Positions 28,863-37,775 of a stretch of 64,000 nucleotides of DNA are shown here, one piece after another (position 1 is the first letter of the stretch; every line of letters begins with the position of its first letter). The notes under the pieces were generated by a model. The model was not told the DNA's origin. It worked only from the letters and a program-made list of their open reading frames with translations, and ran no database searches. The position numbers were made by a program, and so were the translations under genes. Origin of the DNA: Actinoplanes missouriensis 431 (GTDB taxonomy: Bacteria > Actinomycetota > Actinomycetes > Mycobacteriales > Micromonosporaceae); contig NC_017093.1 of NCBI RefSeq assembly GCF_000284295.1, positions 186,001 to 250,000 of the forward strand. The letters are read 5' to 3'.

Positions 28863-30466
28863 CCGTCGTCGAGGATCGCCCGGTGACCGCCGAGCCACCG
28901 CCGCCGCGCCGGGTCAACCCGGTCTGGGCGCTGCTGCGCAACTCCTGGCGGCAGCTGACCAGCATGCGTACCGCGCTGATCCTGCTCTTCCTGCTCGCCG
29001 TCGCCGCGGTGCCCGGCTCGATCTTCCCGCAGCGCTCGGTGAACCGGGAGAACGTCTCCGAGTACTTCACGGCGCACCCGAAACTGGCGCCGGCGCTGGA
29101 CCGGTTCTTCGCGTTCGACGTCTACTCGTCGCCGTGGTTCGCCGCGATCTACCTGCTGCTCTTCACCTCGCTGATCGGGTGTGTGCTGCCACGGCTGCGG
29201 GATCACATCCGGGCGCTGAGGACCGTACCCCCGGAAGCGCCCAAGCGGATGGACCGCCTGCCGCAGCATGCCGCCGGGCTGGTGGGGCCGGAGGGCCCGG
29301 CCGAGACGGCCGAGAGCATCGCGCGGACCCTGCGCCGCAAATGGTTCCGGACCAGGGTGCGCGAGCTCCCGGACGGCGGCTGGGCGATCTCTGCGGAGAA
29401 GGGTTTCCTGAAGGAGACCGGCAACCTGATCTTCCACATCGCGATGCTGTCGGTGCTCGTGGGTGTCGGTTTCGGTCATTGGTACGGGTGGCACGGCAAC
29501 CGCCTGCTCGTCGGCGGCAATGATCAGGGGTTCTGCAACGCGATCACGCAGTACGACGACTCGGCGCTCGGCCCGCAGCTCGACGCCAGCGATCTGCCGA
29601 ACTTCTGCATGAAGCTGACCGACTTCGAGGCCACCTACCAGAGCACCGGGCAGCCGAAGTCGTTCAACGCGACGGTCGCGGTGACCGAGGACGACGGCCC
29701 CGCGAAGATCCGATCGTTCACGGTCAACGACCCGCTGCGGCTCAAGCACGCGAACGTCCACCTGCTCGGCCAGGGCTACGCGCCCGAGCTGAAGTACACC
29801 GACCGGTACGGCATCTCGCAGACCAAGGTCGTCCCGTTCCTGCCGGTCGACGGCATGCTGACCAGCGAGGGCGTCGCCCAGTTCGCGGACGTCAACATCG
29901 ACCCGAAGACCAACAACCGGGACGAGAAACTGCAGGTCGGCTTCGAGGGCGTGTTCCTGCCGACCGGTGACACCGACGGCAGCGCCCGCTCGCAGTTCCC
30001 GGCGCTGAACAATCCGGTGCTCTACCTGACCGCTTACCGCGGCGACCTCGGGCTGGACGTCGGCATCCCCGGCTCGGTGTACGCGCTGGACCGCGACCAG
30101 ATCGACAGCGGCGCGCTGAAGAAGCTCGGCGGCGACCGGCCCTACGCGCTCAAGCAGGGCGAGAAACTGACCCTGGACGACGGCACGACCCTGGAGTTCG
30201 TCGGGGTCCGTGAGTTCGCCACCCTCTCCATCCGGTACGACCCCACCCAGTTCCTGCTGCTCATCGGCTCGGTGCTGGGACTCGTCGGTCTGATGCTCTC
30301 GCTCGCCGTGCACCGGCGCCGGGTGTGGTTCCGGGTGCTCCCGGCAGCCGGCGGCGCCGCGGGGAGTAGCGTGATCGAAGCCGGTGGTCTGCCTCGCACC
30401 GACTATCCCGGGTTCGGCGACGAGTTCGCGGCGCTGACCCGAAGTTATAAGGAAGGGACGCCCTGA
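28859..30466 (+). CDS. resB: cytochrome c biogenesis protein ResB (Ccs1)
   Basis: The 535-residue protein has the ResB layout. Three N-terminal membrane segments (about 35-57, 95-115, 185-205) are followed by a large extracytoplasmic domain (about 210-470) and one C-terminal segment (LLLIGSVLGLVGLMLSLAV). With CcsB it forms the heme export and cytochrome c synthase complex. The GTG start overlaps ccdA (GTGA). The tail RTDYPGFGDEFAALTRSYKEG is typical of actinobacterial ResB. The next gene starts one base after its stop. Confidence 0.94.
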   Translation: MTVVEDRPVTAEPPPPRRVNPVWALLRNSWRQLTSMRTALILLFLLAVAAVPGSIFPQRSVNRENVSEYFTAHPKLAPALDRFFAFDVYSSPWFAAIYLLLFTSLIGCVLPRLRDHIRALRTVPPEAPKRMDRLPQHAAGLVGPEGPAETAESIARTLRRKWFRTRVRELPDGGWAISAEKGFLKETGNLIFHIAMLSVLVGVGFGHWYGWHGNRLLVGGNDQGFCNAITQYDDSALGPQLDASDLPNFCMKLTDFEATYQSTGQPKSFNATVAVTEDDGPAKIRSFTVNDPLRLKHANVHLLGQGYAPELKYTDRYGISQTKVVPFLPVDGMLTSEGVAQFADVNIDPKTNNRDEKLQVGFEGVFLPTGDTDGSARSQFPALNNPVLYLTAYRGDLGLDVGIPGSVYALDRDQIDSGALKKLGGDRPYALKQGEKLTLDDGTTLEFVGVREFATLSIRYDPTQFLLLIGSVLGLVGLMLSLAVHRRRVWFRVLPAAGGAAGSSVIEAGGLPRTDYPGFGDEFAALTRSYKEGTP

Positions 30467-30467
30467 G

Positions 30468-31430
30468 ATGGCGGAGCTGTCCAATCAGCTGATGGCCTTC
30501 ACCGTGCTGGCCTACCTGGCCGCCATGATCTGCTACGCGGCGGAGTACGCGTTCGGCAAGCGCAGCCACGTCGGCCGGGCGGCGACGCGTGAGCTGGTCG
30601 GCGCCGGTGCCCCGGTCGAGTCCGCGGCGCCGGTCGTGCAGAAGGTGCCCGTGGAGAAACCGGGCCGCGGTGAGCTGGCCGGCCGGATCGCGGTGATCTT
30701 CACAGTCCTCGGCTTCGCGCTGCACCTCGGCTCCACGGTCACCCGCGGCGTCGCCGCCGGCCGGATGCCGTGGGGCAACATGTACGAGTACATCCTCTCC
30801 GCGAGCCTGGTCGGCGCCGCGGTCTGGGTGGTCGTGCTGCTGCGCAAGCCGGCCCTGCGTCACCTGGGACTCTTCGTCTCGCTCACCCTGGTGGTGCTGC
30901 TCGGCGCGGCCAGCCTGATCGCGTACACGCCGGTCGGCCCGCTGGTGCCGGCGCTGAACTCGTACTGGTTCGTCGTCCACGTGTCGACGATCATCGTCTC
31001 GTCCGGCATCTTCCTGTTCGGCGCGGTCCCGGCCGCGATGTTCTTGATCAAGAACGGGTACGACGAGGGCAAGCGCAGCTTCCCGTACACGCTGGGCAAG
31101 CGGGTCGGCGACGCGTCCGCGCTGGAGCGGCTGACCTTCCGCCTGCACGCGTTCGCGTTCCCGCTCTTCACGTTCGGCGCGCTGATCGCCGGTCCGCTGT
31201 GGGCCGAGGCGTCCTGGGGCCGCTACTGGGGCTGGGACCCCAAGGAGGTCTGGGCGTTCATCTCCTGGATCGTCTACGCGGCGTACCTGCACGCCCGCGC
31301 CACGCCCAGCGTGAAGCGCACGGTGGCGACGTGGATCGCGCTGCTCGGCTTCGTGACGATGCTGATGAACCTGTTCGGTGTGAACCTGTTCTTCGAGGGC
31401 CTGCACAGCTACGCCAACGCCGGCGACTAA
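30468..31430 (+). CDS. ccsB: cytochrome c synthase subunit CcsB/CcsA (ResC)
   Basis: The 320-residue protein has eight or so hydrophobic segments and the WWD heme-handling motif WGRYWGWDPKEVWAF (about 246-260), with conserved external histidines (ALHLGS, FVVHVST, RLHAFAF). With ResB it binds heme and attaches it to apocytochrome c. RBS GGAAGGGA overlaps the end of resB. It is the last gene of the heme/cytochrome block. An untranslated spacer with a short direct repeat follows before a convergent gene. Confidence 0.95.
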   Translation: MAELSNQLMAFTVLAYLAAMICYAAEYAFGKRSHVGRAATRELVGAGAPVESAAPVVQKVPVEKPGRGELAGRIAVIFTVLGFALHLGSTVTRGVAAGRMPWGNMYEYILSASLVGAAVWVVVLLRKPALRHLGLFVSLTLVVLLGAASLIAYTPVGPLVPALNSYWFVVHVSTIIVSSGIFLFGAVPAAMFLIKNGYDEGKRSFPYTLGKRVGDASALERLTFRLHAFAFPLFTFGALIAGPLWAEASWGRYWGWDPKEVWAFISWIVYAAYLHARATPSVKRTVATWIALLGFVTMLMNLFGVNLFFEGLHSYANAGD

Positions 31431-31436
31431 CCTGAC

Positions 31437-31483
31437 CGGGCGGCTGGCGCCGCACGGTCCGGCTCGGGCGGCTGGCGCCGCAC
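31437..31483. repeat. 19-bp direct repeat in the ccsB 3' spacer
   Basis: CGGGCGGCTGGCGCCGCAC occurs at 31437-31455 and again at 31465-31483. Each copy contains the self-complementary GGCGCC. The role is unknown; it may be a remnant of a duplicated terminator. Confidence 0.6.
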
Positions 31484-31520
31484 GAGCCCACGGGTCATGC
31501 TCACCCCCGGTACGCGGTTG

Positions 31521-32219
31521 TCAACAGTCTCCCGCGGTCCAGGTGTCGTACCTGGTGACCCAGTCCAGGCACAGGCCGCCCCGGCTCATCCGCTGACCCG
31601 GGGCGGTTCCGGTCAGGGTGCCGACGTCCTCGCGCCAGTACCGTGCCGGCCCGCCGTCGGTGGGTTTCAGCTGCACGTTGTCGACGGTCAGCTTGGGCAC
31701 GTCGATGCGTACCGCCGGTTTCTTCGGGTCGGCGTGCACCTCGACGTACTGCTCGATGTTGGCGCTCGACCCGACCGGAAGCTTCTCCTTGGTCAGCAGG
31801 ACCCACTTGTTGTTCCAGAAGAGCCAGGCCTGCCAGACGCCGTCGGCATCGGTGTGCAGGTCGACCCAGACCTTGTCACCCGGCTTGATCGGGTATTGGT
31901 CGTAGAACTGCCAGGCGTTCGTGTTGGTGTTGAACGTGTAGACGCGCTGCTTGCCGGGGTTGGACCAGCCGGTCTCCGCCCAGCCGACCTCCAGCCATGA
32001 GATCCGGCCGCCGCCCATGTCACGTTTCGCCATGAACCGGCTCGCCACGAAGTCGTAGGTGTTCGGGCGTACCGCGACGTCCACCACCGAGATCCGGCCG
32101 GAGACGCCACTCCACTCGCCGCTGGTCCCGGCGCCCAGGTGGTGGTACCCACCGGGAGTGGTTAGTCCGACCAGCGCCACGGCAAGGAGCTTCACGAAGC
32201 GGTCAACGGGAGTGCCCAA
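31521..32219 (-). CDS. secreted beta-rich protein of unknown function
   Basis: The 232-residue frame begins with a short, weak signal peptide (VKLLAVALVGLTT). The mature part is rich in Trp, Tyr and Asp with alternating strand patterns (RISWLEVGWAETGW, RVYTFNTNTNAWQFYD, VWVDLHTDADGVWQAW). Two cysteines near the end (GLCLDWVTRYDTWTAGDC) may form a disulfide. This looks like a sugar-binding or protease-like beta sandwich, but I recognise no family. The start is unsure: TTG 32219 or GTG 32195, neither with a clear ribosome binding site. It is divergent from the UbiD gene. Confidence 0.65.
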   Translation of the reverse strand: MGTPVDRFVKLLAVALVGLTTPGGYHHLGAGTSGEWSGVSGRISVVDVAVRPNTYDFVASRFMAKRDMGGGRISWLEVGWAETGWSNPGKQRVYTFNTNTNAWQFYDQYPIKPGDKVWVDLHTDADGVWQAWLFWNNKWVLLTKEKLPVGSSANIEQYVEVHADPKKPAVRIDVPKLTVDNVQLKPTDGGPARYWREDVGTLTGTAPGQRMSRGGLCLDWVTRYDTWTAGDC

Positions 32220-32277
32220 TCACTAGTGACGGGACCTGCCAGGCGGCTCGCAGTGATCCGGTGCCAGACTGAGAGGC

Positions 32278-33738
32278 ATGGCGCCGCGTGGATTCCCCTA
32301 TGCCGATCTGCAGAGCTTCATCGCCGCCCTCGAGAAGGCGGGTGAGCTGCGCCGGATCAAAGTCCCGGTGGACCCGACGCTGGAGATCAGCGAGGTGGTG
32401 ACCCGGACCGTGCGGGCCGGGGGGCCGGCATTGTTGTTCGAACGGCCGACCCGGGGCGAGATGCCGCTGGTGATCAACCTGTTCGGCACCGAGAAGCGGA
32501 TGGCGATGGCTCTCGGCGTCGACCACCTCGACGAGATCGGCGAGCGGATCGGCGCGCTGGCCAAGCCGGAGCTCCCGGTCGGCTGGTCCGGCATCCGTGA
32601 GGGCATCGGCAAGGTGCTCCAGCTCAAGTCGGTCCCGCCGAAGAAGGTGAAGACCGCGCCCTGTCAGGAGGTCGTGCTCAAAGGCGACGAGGTCGACCTG
32701 GACCTGCTGCCCGGCCTCAAGGTCTGGCCGGGTGACGGCGGCGTCTTCCACAACTTCGGGCTGACCCACACGAAGCACCCGGAGACCGGCAAGCGCAACC
32801 TCGGCCTCTACCGCCTCCAGCAGCACTCCAAGAACACGCTCGGCATGCACTGGCAGATCCACAAGGACTCCACCGCGCACCACGCGGTCGCCGAGCGGCT
32901 CGGTCAGCGGCTCCCGGTCGCGATCGCGATCGGCTGCGACCCGGTGGTGACGTACTCGGCGAGCGCGCCGCTGCCCGGCGACATCGACGAGTACCTGTTC
33001 GCGGGCTTCCTCAAGGGCGAGCGCATCGAGATGGTGGACTGCCTGACCGTCCCGCTGCAGGTGCCGGCGTCGGCGCAGATCGTGCTGGAGGGTTACCTGG
33101 AGCCCGGCGAGCGCCTCCCGGAGGGGCCGTTCGGTGACCACACCGGCTTCTACACCCCGGTCGAGCCGTTCCCGGTGCTGCACGTCGAGACCATGACGAT
33201 GCGCAAGAAGCCGATCTACCACTCGATCGTCACGTCCAAGCCGCCGCAGGAGGACCACGGCCTCGGCAAGGCCACCGAGCGGATCTTCCAGCCGCTCCTG
33301 AAGATCCTGATCCCGGACATCGTCGACTACGACATGCCGGCCGCCGGCGTCTTCCACAACTGCCTCATCGTCTCCATCCGCAAGCGGTACCCGAAGCACG
33401 CGCAGAAGGTGATGAACGCGGTCTGGGGCGCGCACCTGATGTCGCTCACCAAGCTGATCGTGGTGGTGGACGAGGACTGCGACGTGCACGACTATCGGGA
33501 GGTCGCGTTCCGCGCGTTCGGCAACGTCGACTACTCCCGCGACCTGCTGCTCACCGAGGGACCCGTGGACCATCTGGACCACGCCTCCTACCAGCAGTTC
33601 TGGGGTGGGAAAGCGGGTGTCGACGCCACCCGTAAGCTGCCCGCCGAGGGTTACACCCGCGGCTGGCCGGAGGAGATGACCATGTCGCCCGAGGTGGTCA
33701 GTCTGGTGGACAAGCGCTGGAAGGAATACGGGATATGA
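32278..33738 (+). CDS. ubiD: UbiD-family decarboxylase of menaquinone synthesis
   Basis: The 486-residue protein is a prenylated-FMN decarboxylase. It has the UbiD N-terminal domain (PYADLQSFIAALEKAGELRR), RNLGLYRLQ, and the catalytic Glu-Arg-Glu region in LPEGPFGDHTGFYTP. In futalosine-pathway organisms this family is thought to decarboxylate the naphthoate late intermediate. The UbiA-type prenyltransferase gene overlaps its end (ATGA), and the UbiX homologue that makes its cofactor is encoded at 36210-36833. A role in menaquinone is therefore well supported by context. The ATG lacks a strong upstream purine run. Confidence 0.93.
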   Translation: MAPRGFPYADLQSFIAALEKAGELRRIKVPVDPTLEISEVVTRTVRAGGPALLFERPTRGEMPLVINLFGTEKRMAMALGVDHLDEIGERIGALAKPELPVGWSGIREGIGKVLQLKSVPPKKVKTAPCQEVVLKGDEVDLDLLPGLKVWPGDGGVFHNFGLTHTKHPETGKRNLGLYRLQQHSKNTLGMHWQIHKDSTAHHAVAERLGQRLPVAIAIGCDPVVTYSASAPLPGDIDEYLFAGFLKGERIEMVDCLTVPLQVPASAQIVLEGYLEPGERLPEGPFGDHTGFYTPVEPFPVLHVETMTMRKKPIYHSIVTSKPPQEDHGLGKATERIFQPLLKILIPDIVDYDMPAAGVFHNCLIVSIRKRYPKHAQKVMNAVWGAHLMSLTKLIVVVDEDCDVHDYREVAFRAFGNVDYSRDLLLTEGPVDHLDHASYQQFWGGKAGVDATRKLPAEGYTRGWPEEMTMSPEVVSLVDKRWKEYGI

Positions 33739-34622
33739 CGGCAGCCGTGGAGAAACCGGGGAAGGTGAAGGCCTTCCTGCGGCTCGTCATGATCGAGCAC
33801 TCGATCTTCGCGCTGCCGTTCGCGTACCTCTCCGCGCTCGTCGCCATCGACCGGGACGGCACCGGCCGGCACTGGGCCGATCTGGTGCTGGTCACGATCG
33901 CGATGGTCTCCGGCCGTACCTTCGCGATGGCGGCCAATCGCATCCTGGACCGCAAGATCGACGCGCAGAACCCGCGCACGCAGAACCGGGAGCTGGTCAC
34001 CGGCGCCGTCAGCGTGCGGACCGCGTGGACCGGCGCGCTCGTCTCACTGGTGATCCTGGTGATCGCGGCGGGCCTGCTCAACCCGCTCTGCCTGGTCCTC
34101 TCGCCGCTCGCCGTGATCCCGCTGGTGGTCTACCCGTACGCGAAGCGGTTCACGAACTTCCCGCACTACGTGCTGGCGCTGGCGCAGGCGGTGGCCCCGG
34201 TCGGCGCCTGGCTGGCGATCACCGGCACGTTCGAGGGCTCCGGGCCGGCGTGGGTGCTCGGCGTCGCGGTGGGTCTGTGGATCGGTGGCTTCGACATCAT
34301 CTACGCCTGCCAGGACGTGGAGGTGGACCGCCGGATCGGGGTGCACTCGACGCCGGCGCGGTTCGGCGTGCCGCTGGCGCTGAAGATCTCGACGGTGACC
34401 CACGTCCTGAGCTTCGCGCTCTTCGTCTGGTTTGGTCAGTGGGCCGGCCTGAGCTGGCTCTGGTGGATCGGGCTGCTCCTCACCGGCGCCGGCCTCGTCT
34501 ACCAGCACGTCGTCGTCACCCCCACCGACCTCTCCAAGGTCAACCGAGCGTTCTTCACCGCGAACGGCTTCATCGCGATCGCGCTCTTCGTCTTCGCCCT
34601 CCTCGACCTGATCCTGCTGTAA
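33735..34622 (+). CDS. mqnP: UbiA-family prenyltransferase (MqnP-like) for menaquinone
   Basis: The 295-residue membrane protein has eight or nine hydrophobic segments and the two Asp motifs of the family: MAANRILDRKIDAQNPRT (about 67-84) and YACQDVEVDRRIGVHS. It should attach the polyprenyl chain to the naphthoate precursor. The ATG overlaps the ubiD stop by four bases, so the two are translationally coupled. An SigE-type sigma gene follows 31 bases later on the same strand. Confidence 0.93.
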   Translation: MTAAVEKPGKVKAFLRLVMIEHSIFALPFAYLSALVAIDRDGTGRHWADLVLVTIAMVSGRTFAMAANRILDRKIDAQNPRTQNRELVTGAVSVRTAWTGALVSLVILVIAAGLLNPLCLVLSPLAVIPLVVYPYAKRFTNFPHYVLALAQAVAPVGAWLAITGTFEGSGPAWVLGVAVGLWIGGFDIIYACQDVEVDRRIGVHSTPARFGVPLALKISTVTHVLSFALFVWFGQWAGLSWLWWIGLLLTGAGLVYQHVVVTPTDLSKVNRAFFTANGFIAIALFVFALLDLILL

Positions 34623-34653
34623 CCGAATCGGTCCATCTCTCCGTCTTATCCGC

Positions 34654-35160
34654 GTGAGCGATAGAGAGGCCGAGTTCCGGGAGTTCGTCGCCGCGCGCAT
34701 GGAACCCTTGCGCGGGCTGGCGTACCTCACCTGCGGCGACTGGCAGCTGGCCGAGGACGCCGTCCTGGCCGCCCTGCCGAAGCTGTACGCGAAGTGGAAC
34801 CGCATCGACAACCACGACGCGTACGCGCGTACCGCGGTGGTCCGGGCCGCGATCGACGAGACCCGCCGCCCGTGGTGGCGGCGGGAGCGGTCGCACAGCG
34901 ACGCGCTGCCGGAACGCGCCGAGCCGGACTCCACCCAGGCGGTCCACGACCGGCTGCAGATGCGGTCCGCGCTGCGGCAGCTGCCCCCGCGACAGCGGGC
35001 GGTGCTGGTGCTGCGATTCCTCGAAGGGCTCAGCGTGGAACAGACCGCCGCGGCCCTGAGCTGCCCGCAGGGCACCGTGAAGGTCTACACCGCGCGTGGT
35101 CTCGCGACGCTCCGCCACATCATGGGCGCGGACCTGGAGGCACCCTATGCGACTCTCTGA
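34654..35160 (+). CDS. SigE-family RNA polymerase sigma factor (ECF-like)
   Basis: The 168-residue protein has sigma region 2 (FREFVAARMEPLRGLAYLTCGDWQLAEDAV, shown in part) and region 4 (ALRQLPPRQRAVLVLRFLEGLS, then EQTAAALSCPQGTVKVYTARGL). Length and motifs match the actinobacterial SigE family (SigE-related, 160-180 residues). GTG 34654 has no obvious ribosome binding site. The stop lies inside the next gene, which encodes a membrane protein likely to control it. Promoter targets cannot be read here. Confidence 0.93.
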   Translation: MSDREAEFREFVAARMEPLRGLAYLTCGDWQLAEDAVLAALPKLYAKWNRIDNHDAYARTAVVRAAIDETRRPWWRRERSHSDALPERAEPDSTQAVHDRLQMRSALRQLPPRQRAVLVLRFLEGLSVEQTAAALSCPQGTVKVYTARGLATLRHIMGADLEAPYATL

Positions 35161-36193
35161 GCTTCTCGAGGAGGCCCGGGCGGACGCGCCGCCGTCCCGC
35201 CTCGGCATCGACGACCTGGTGGCCGCCGGCCGGCGCCGGGTCCGTCGCAGGAACACCGGGTGGGCGATCGCGGCCGTGGTGGCGGTAGCCGCCGCGATCG
35301 GGGTGCCGCAGATCGTCGCCCGGCCGGCTTCAGCGCCGTCGCTTCCGGCGGCGACGCCCACCACGTCGGTGGCTCCCACCACGTCGGTGGCTCCCACCAC
35401 GTCGGTGGCGCCCACCTATTTCACATATGACACGACCTTCCATGGGTACGAGGTCGACGGCTTCCGGATCGACGACCCGGCCGCCATGCAACTGGCGTGG
35501 ACGTCAGCGGTAATCCGCAAGCCGGGTGCCGAGGACAGCGTGGGCAACGTCCTCGCTTATCAGCCCGGCGTCGAGCCGTTCCCGATGGACGGCGTGAAGA
35601 AGGACGACACCGAACCGATCGGGAGCCGTCCCGCGTACTTCACGGTCGAGGAGAGCGGCTCGAAGACGCTGCACTGGAAGTACGCGGACGACGGCTGGGC
35701 ACAGGTGAACTCCGACGGGATGACCAGGACGCAGATGCGTCGGGTGGCCGAGGGTTTCCGGCCCGGCGGTGGCAAGCCGCTCAGGACGGCCCTGCGCGCG
35801 TCCTACATCCCCGACGGCTATCACCTGATCTCGGCCGGCGTCGATCACGCCTATCTCGTGACCGAGAAGATGGTCCGGCTGATGTACGACTCCCCGTACC
35901 GCAGCCTCCCGCCGGGAGCCGTCAAGCCGCTCATCATGATCTCCCTGGAGGAGCTCCGCACGGGCGACTCATCGGACGCCACCACGAAGCCCTCCTGCGA
36001 CGCCGAGGGCAACGTGTGCAGCGTCCGGATGAAGGGCGGTGGTCATGCGCTGACCGTCTCCGGTCAGGGCCCCGACCTCGCCGAGATCCGCCGGGTCTTC
36101 GAGTCCGTCGACCTCGCCGACCCGGACGACCCGCAGTCGTGGGTCCCGGTGGATGAGGCGTTCCCCACCTCGGTACGGGTGACGGCCGGCTAG
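35147..36193 (+). CDS. membrane-anchored partner of the SigE-type sigma factor (putative anti-sigma)
   Basis: The 348-residue protein has a short cytoplasmic start (MRLSELLEEARADAPPSRLGIDD), a basic stretch (RRRVRRR), one membrane segment (about 36-58) and an external region. Three 18-bp repeats (35357-35410) encode a PTTSVA linker. The external domain of about 250 residues has no match I recognise, with a Cys pair in PSCDAEGNVCSV. ATG 35147 has GGAGG and overlaps the sigma gene by 14 bases. Gene order and topology suggest an anti-sigma factor, but the zinc-binding HXXXCXXC motif is absent. Confidence 0.75.
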   Translation: MRLSELLEEARADAPPSRLGIDDLVAAGRRRVRRRNTGWAIAAVVAVAAAIGVPQIVARPASAPSLPAATPTTSVAPTTSVAPTTSVAPTYFTYDTTFHGYEVDGFRIDDPAAMQLAWTSAVIRKPGAEDSVGNVLAYQPGVEPFPMDGVKKDDTEPIGSRPAYFTVEESGSKTLHWKYADDGWAQVNSDGMTRTQMRRVAEGFRPGGGKPLRTALRASYIPDGYHLISAGVDHAYLVTEKMVRLMYDSPYRSLPPGAVKPLIMISLEELRTGDSSDATTKPSCDAEGNVCSVRMKGGGHALTVSGQGPDLAEIRRVFESVDLADPDDPQSWVPVDEAFPTSVRVTAG

Positions 36194-36209
36194 CGGCACA
36201 CTTGAGGAC

Positions 36210-36833
36210 ATGCGCGAACCCTGGATTGTCGGCGTCTCCGGCGCCTCCGGCACCCCGTACGCGAAAGCGGTGATCACCGGACTGCTGGACGCCGGCGAGT
36301 CCGTGGACCTGGTGATCTCCCGGGCCGCCCGGCTGACCCTGCTGGACGAGACCGGCGCCACGGTCCGCGACGCGCACTGGAAGGACGACGTCTCCGCCTG
36401 GCTCGGCCGGGATCTGGGTGACCTGGCGTACTGGCCGGCCGGTGATCTGGCCGCCGGACCGAGCAGCGGGTCGTACCCGGTTCGTGGCATGGCGGTGGTC
36501 CCGGCGAGCACGGCGGCGTGCGCCGGGATCGCCATTGGACTGTCGAAGGATCTGCTGCAACGCGCGGCGGAGGTGAACCTCAAGGAACGGCGACGCACGG
36601 TGGTCGTTCCCCGAGAGACGCCGGTTACGCGCAGTCACCTCGAGCACCTGATCGCGCTCCACGATGCCGGTGCGGTGGTCCTGCCGGCGAGCCCGGGTTT
36701 CTATGGGTCCGGGGCAGGCGCCACCGCACAACAATTGATCGACTTCGTGGCCGGAAAGGTGCTGGACGCGCTGGGCGTACCGCACACGCTCTTCCGCAGA
36801 TGGACCGGCGAGATCGGCGAGGGACGCGCCTAG
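36210..36833 (+). CDS. ubiX: UbiX-family flavin prenyltransferase
   Basis: The 207-residue flavoprotein makes prenylated FMN, the cofactor needed by UbiD. Motifs are WIVGVSGASGTPYAK (FMN phosphate loop), VVPASTAACAGIAIGLS and RRTVVVPRETPVT (prenyl-phosphate site), ending PASPGFYGSGA. It is 3.6 kb downstream of the ubiD start on the same strand, so enzyme and cofactor supply are linked despite the sigma pair between them. The gene converges on bldC with a four-base overlap of the 3' ends. Confidence 0.94.
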   Translation: MREPWIVGVSGASGTPYAKAVITGLLDAGESVDLVISRAARLTLLDETGATVRDAHWKDDVSAWLGRDLGDLAYWPAGDLAAGPSSGSYPVRGMAVVPASTAACAGIAIGLSKDLLQRAAEVNLKERRRTVVVPRETPVTRSHLEHLIALHDAGAVVLPASPGFYGSGAGATAQQLIDFVAGKVLDALGVPHTLFRRWTGEIGEGRA

Positions 36834-37105
36834 CGCAACCCGTTGGGCGGGCCGTAACCCGCTCCCGGGTTCGTCGGCCCGTTGTTACGTGGCTTGTTGG
36901 CGGCGTCGTCCTCGCGCATCTCCTCGATCACGCCGTCGCCTTCCAGCAGCGCCCGGACCTCGGACTCGCGGAATCGGCGGTGTCCACCGGGAGTACGGAT
37001 GCTGCCGATGCGCCCGGCTGCGGCCCAGCGCGTAACGGTCTTGGGGTCGACGCGGAAGAGCGCGGCCACCTCGCCCGGCGTCAGCAGACGATCTCCAGTG
37101 TCCAC
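36830..37105 (-). CDS. bldC: BldC-type MerR-like developmental regulator
   Basis: The 91-residue protein has the BldC helix-turn-helix almost throughout: LLTPGEVAALFRVDPKTVTR, then RIGSIRTPGGHRRFRESEV. In Streptomyces, BldC binds head-to-tail arrays of direct repeats and holds back sporulation genes. This copy adds a disordered tail of about 30 residues (NNGPTNPGAGYGPPNGLR) to the usual 68-residue form. The GTG start has GAGGAGGGGG upstream. It is divergent from an Lrp/AsnC regulator across 211 bp. Confidence 0.92.
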   Translation of the reverse strand: MDTGDRLLTPGEVAALFRVDPKTVTRWAAAGRIGSIRTPGGHRRFRESEVRALLEGDGVIEEMREDDAANKPRNNGPTNPGAGYGPPNGLR

Positions 37106-37316
37106 AACCCCCTCCTCGTGTGTGTTCTGGAGCGGCCGGTGGTCACGCTGAGTGTCGGCTTGCTCGATCGGGACGTAAAGCCATTAGAGCACCGCCCCCG
37201 AACCAAGTCCGTGAAATGCGGAAAAAGCCCCGATTGCGACAACGGTCATTATCCTGCCGCCCATTCGCCGCTACCGGGCGTGAAGAGTCAAGCGCCACCC
37301 GATTAGGGTTTCAGTC

Positions 37317-37766
37317 ATGGACTCCATCGACCTCAAGCTGATCGACCTGCTACGAGAGAACGCTCGCTCGTCGTACGCCGAACTCGCTCGCAAGGTCGGG
37401 CTCTCCGCCCCCGCGGTGCACGAACGTGTGGGTAAGCTCGAGACCGCCGGCACCATCCGCGGTTACCGGGCCGACATCGACCATGAGGCGGTCGGCCTCG
37501 GTGTCACCGCGCTCATCGGCATCATCGAGGACTCCGGCGCCGACACCGACGACGTGCTGGCTGCGGTGCGCGCCATGCCCGAAGTGGAGAGCTGCTACTT
37601 CATGGCCGGGGTCGAGTCGTACCAGCTCACCGTCCGGGTCGGTTCGATCGCCGAGCTGGAGCAGCTGATCGTCCGGATCAACCGCACGCCCGGGGTCGCG
37701 TCGACGCGGACCGCGATCGCGCTCTCCACCAAGTGGGAGAACCGGCCCCAGCCGGGCCGGGCCTGA
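37317..37766 (+). CDS. Lrp/AsnC-family transcriptional regulator
   Basis: The 149-residue protein has an N-terminal HTH (IDLKLIDLLRENARSSYAEL, then GLSAPAVHERVGKLE) and a C-terminal RAM/AsnC domain (VESCYFMAGVESYQLTV). Such proteins bind amino acids or related ligands and form octamers. TAGGGT at 37303-37308, eight bases upstream of the ATG, could serve as a -10 for a leaderless mRNA, but no good -35 is seen. Its position between UbiX and MqnE genes recalls the Streptomyces order, though a link to menaquinone is not shown. Confidence 0.93.
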   Translation: MDSIDLKLIDLLRENARSSYAELARKVGLSAPAVHERVGKLETAGTIRGYRADIDHEAVGLGVTALIGIIEDSGADTDDVLAAVRAMPEVESCYFMAGVESYQLTVRVGSIAELEQLIVRINRTPGVASTRTAIALSTKWENRPQPGRA

Positions 37767-37775
37767 GATACCGTT

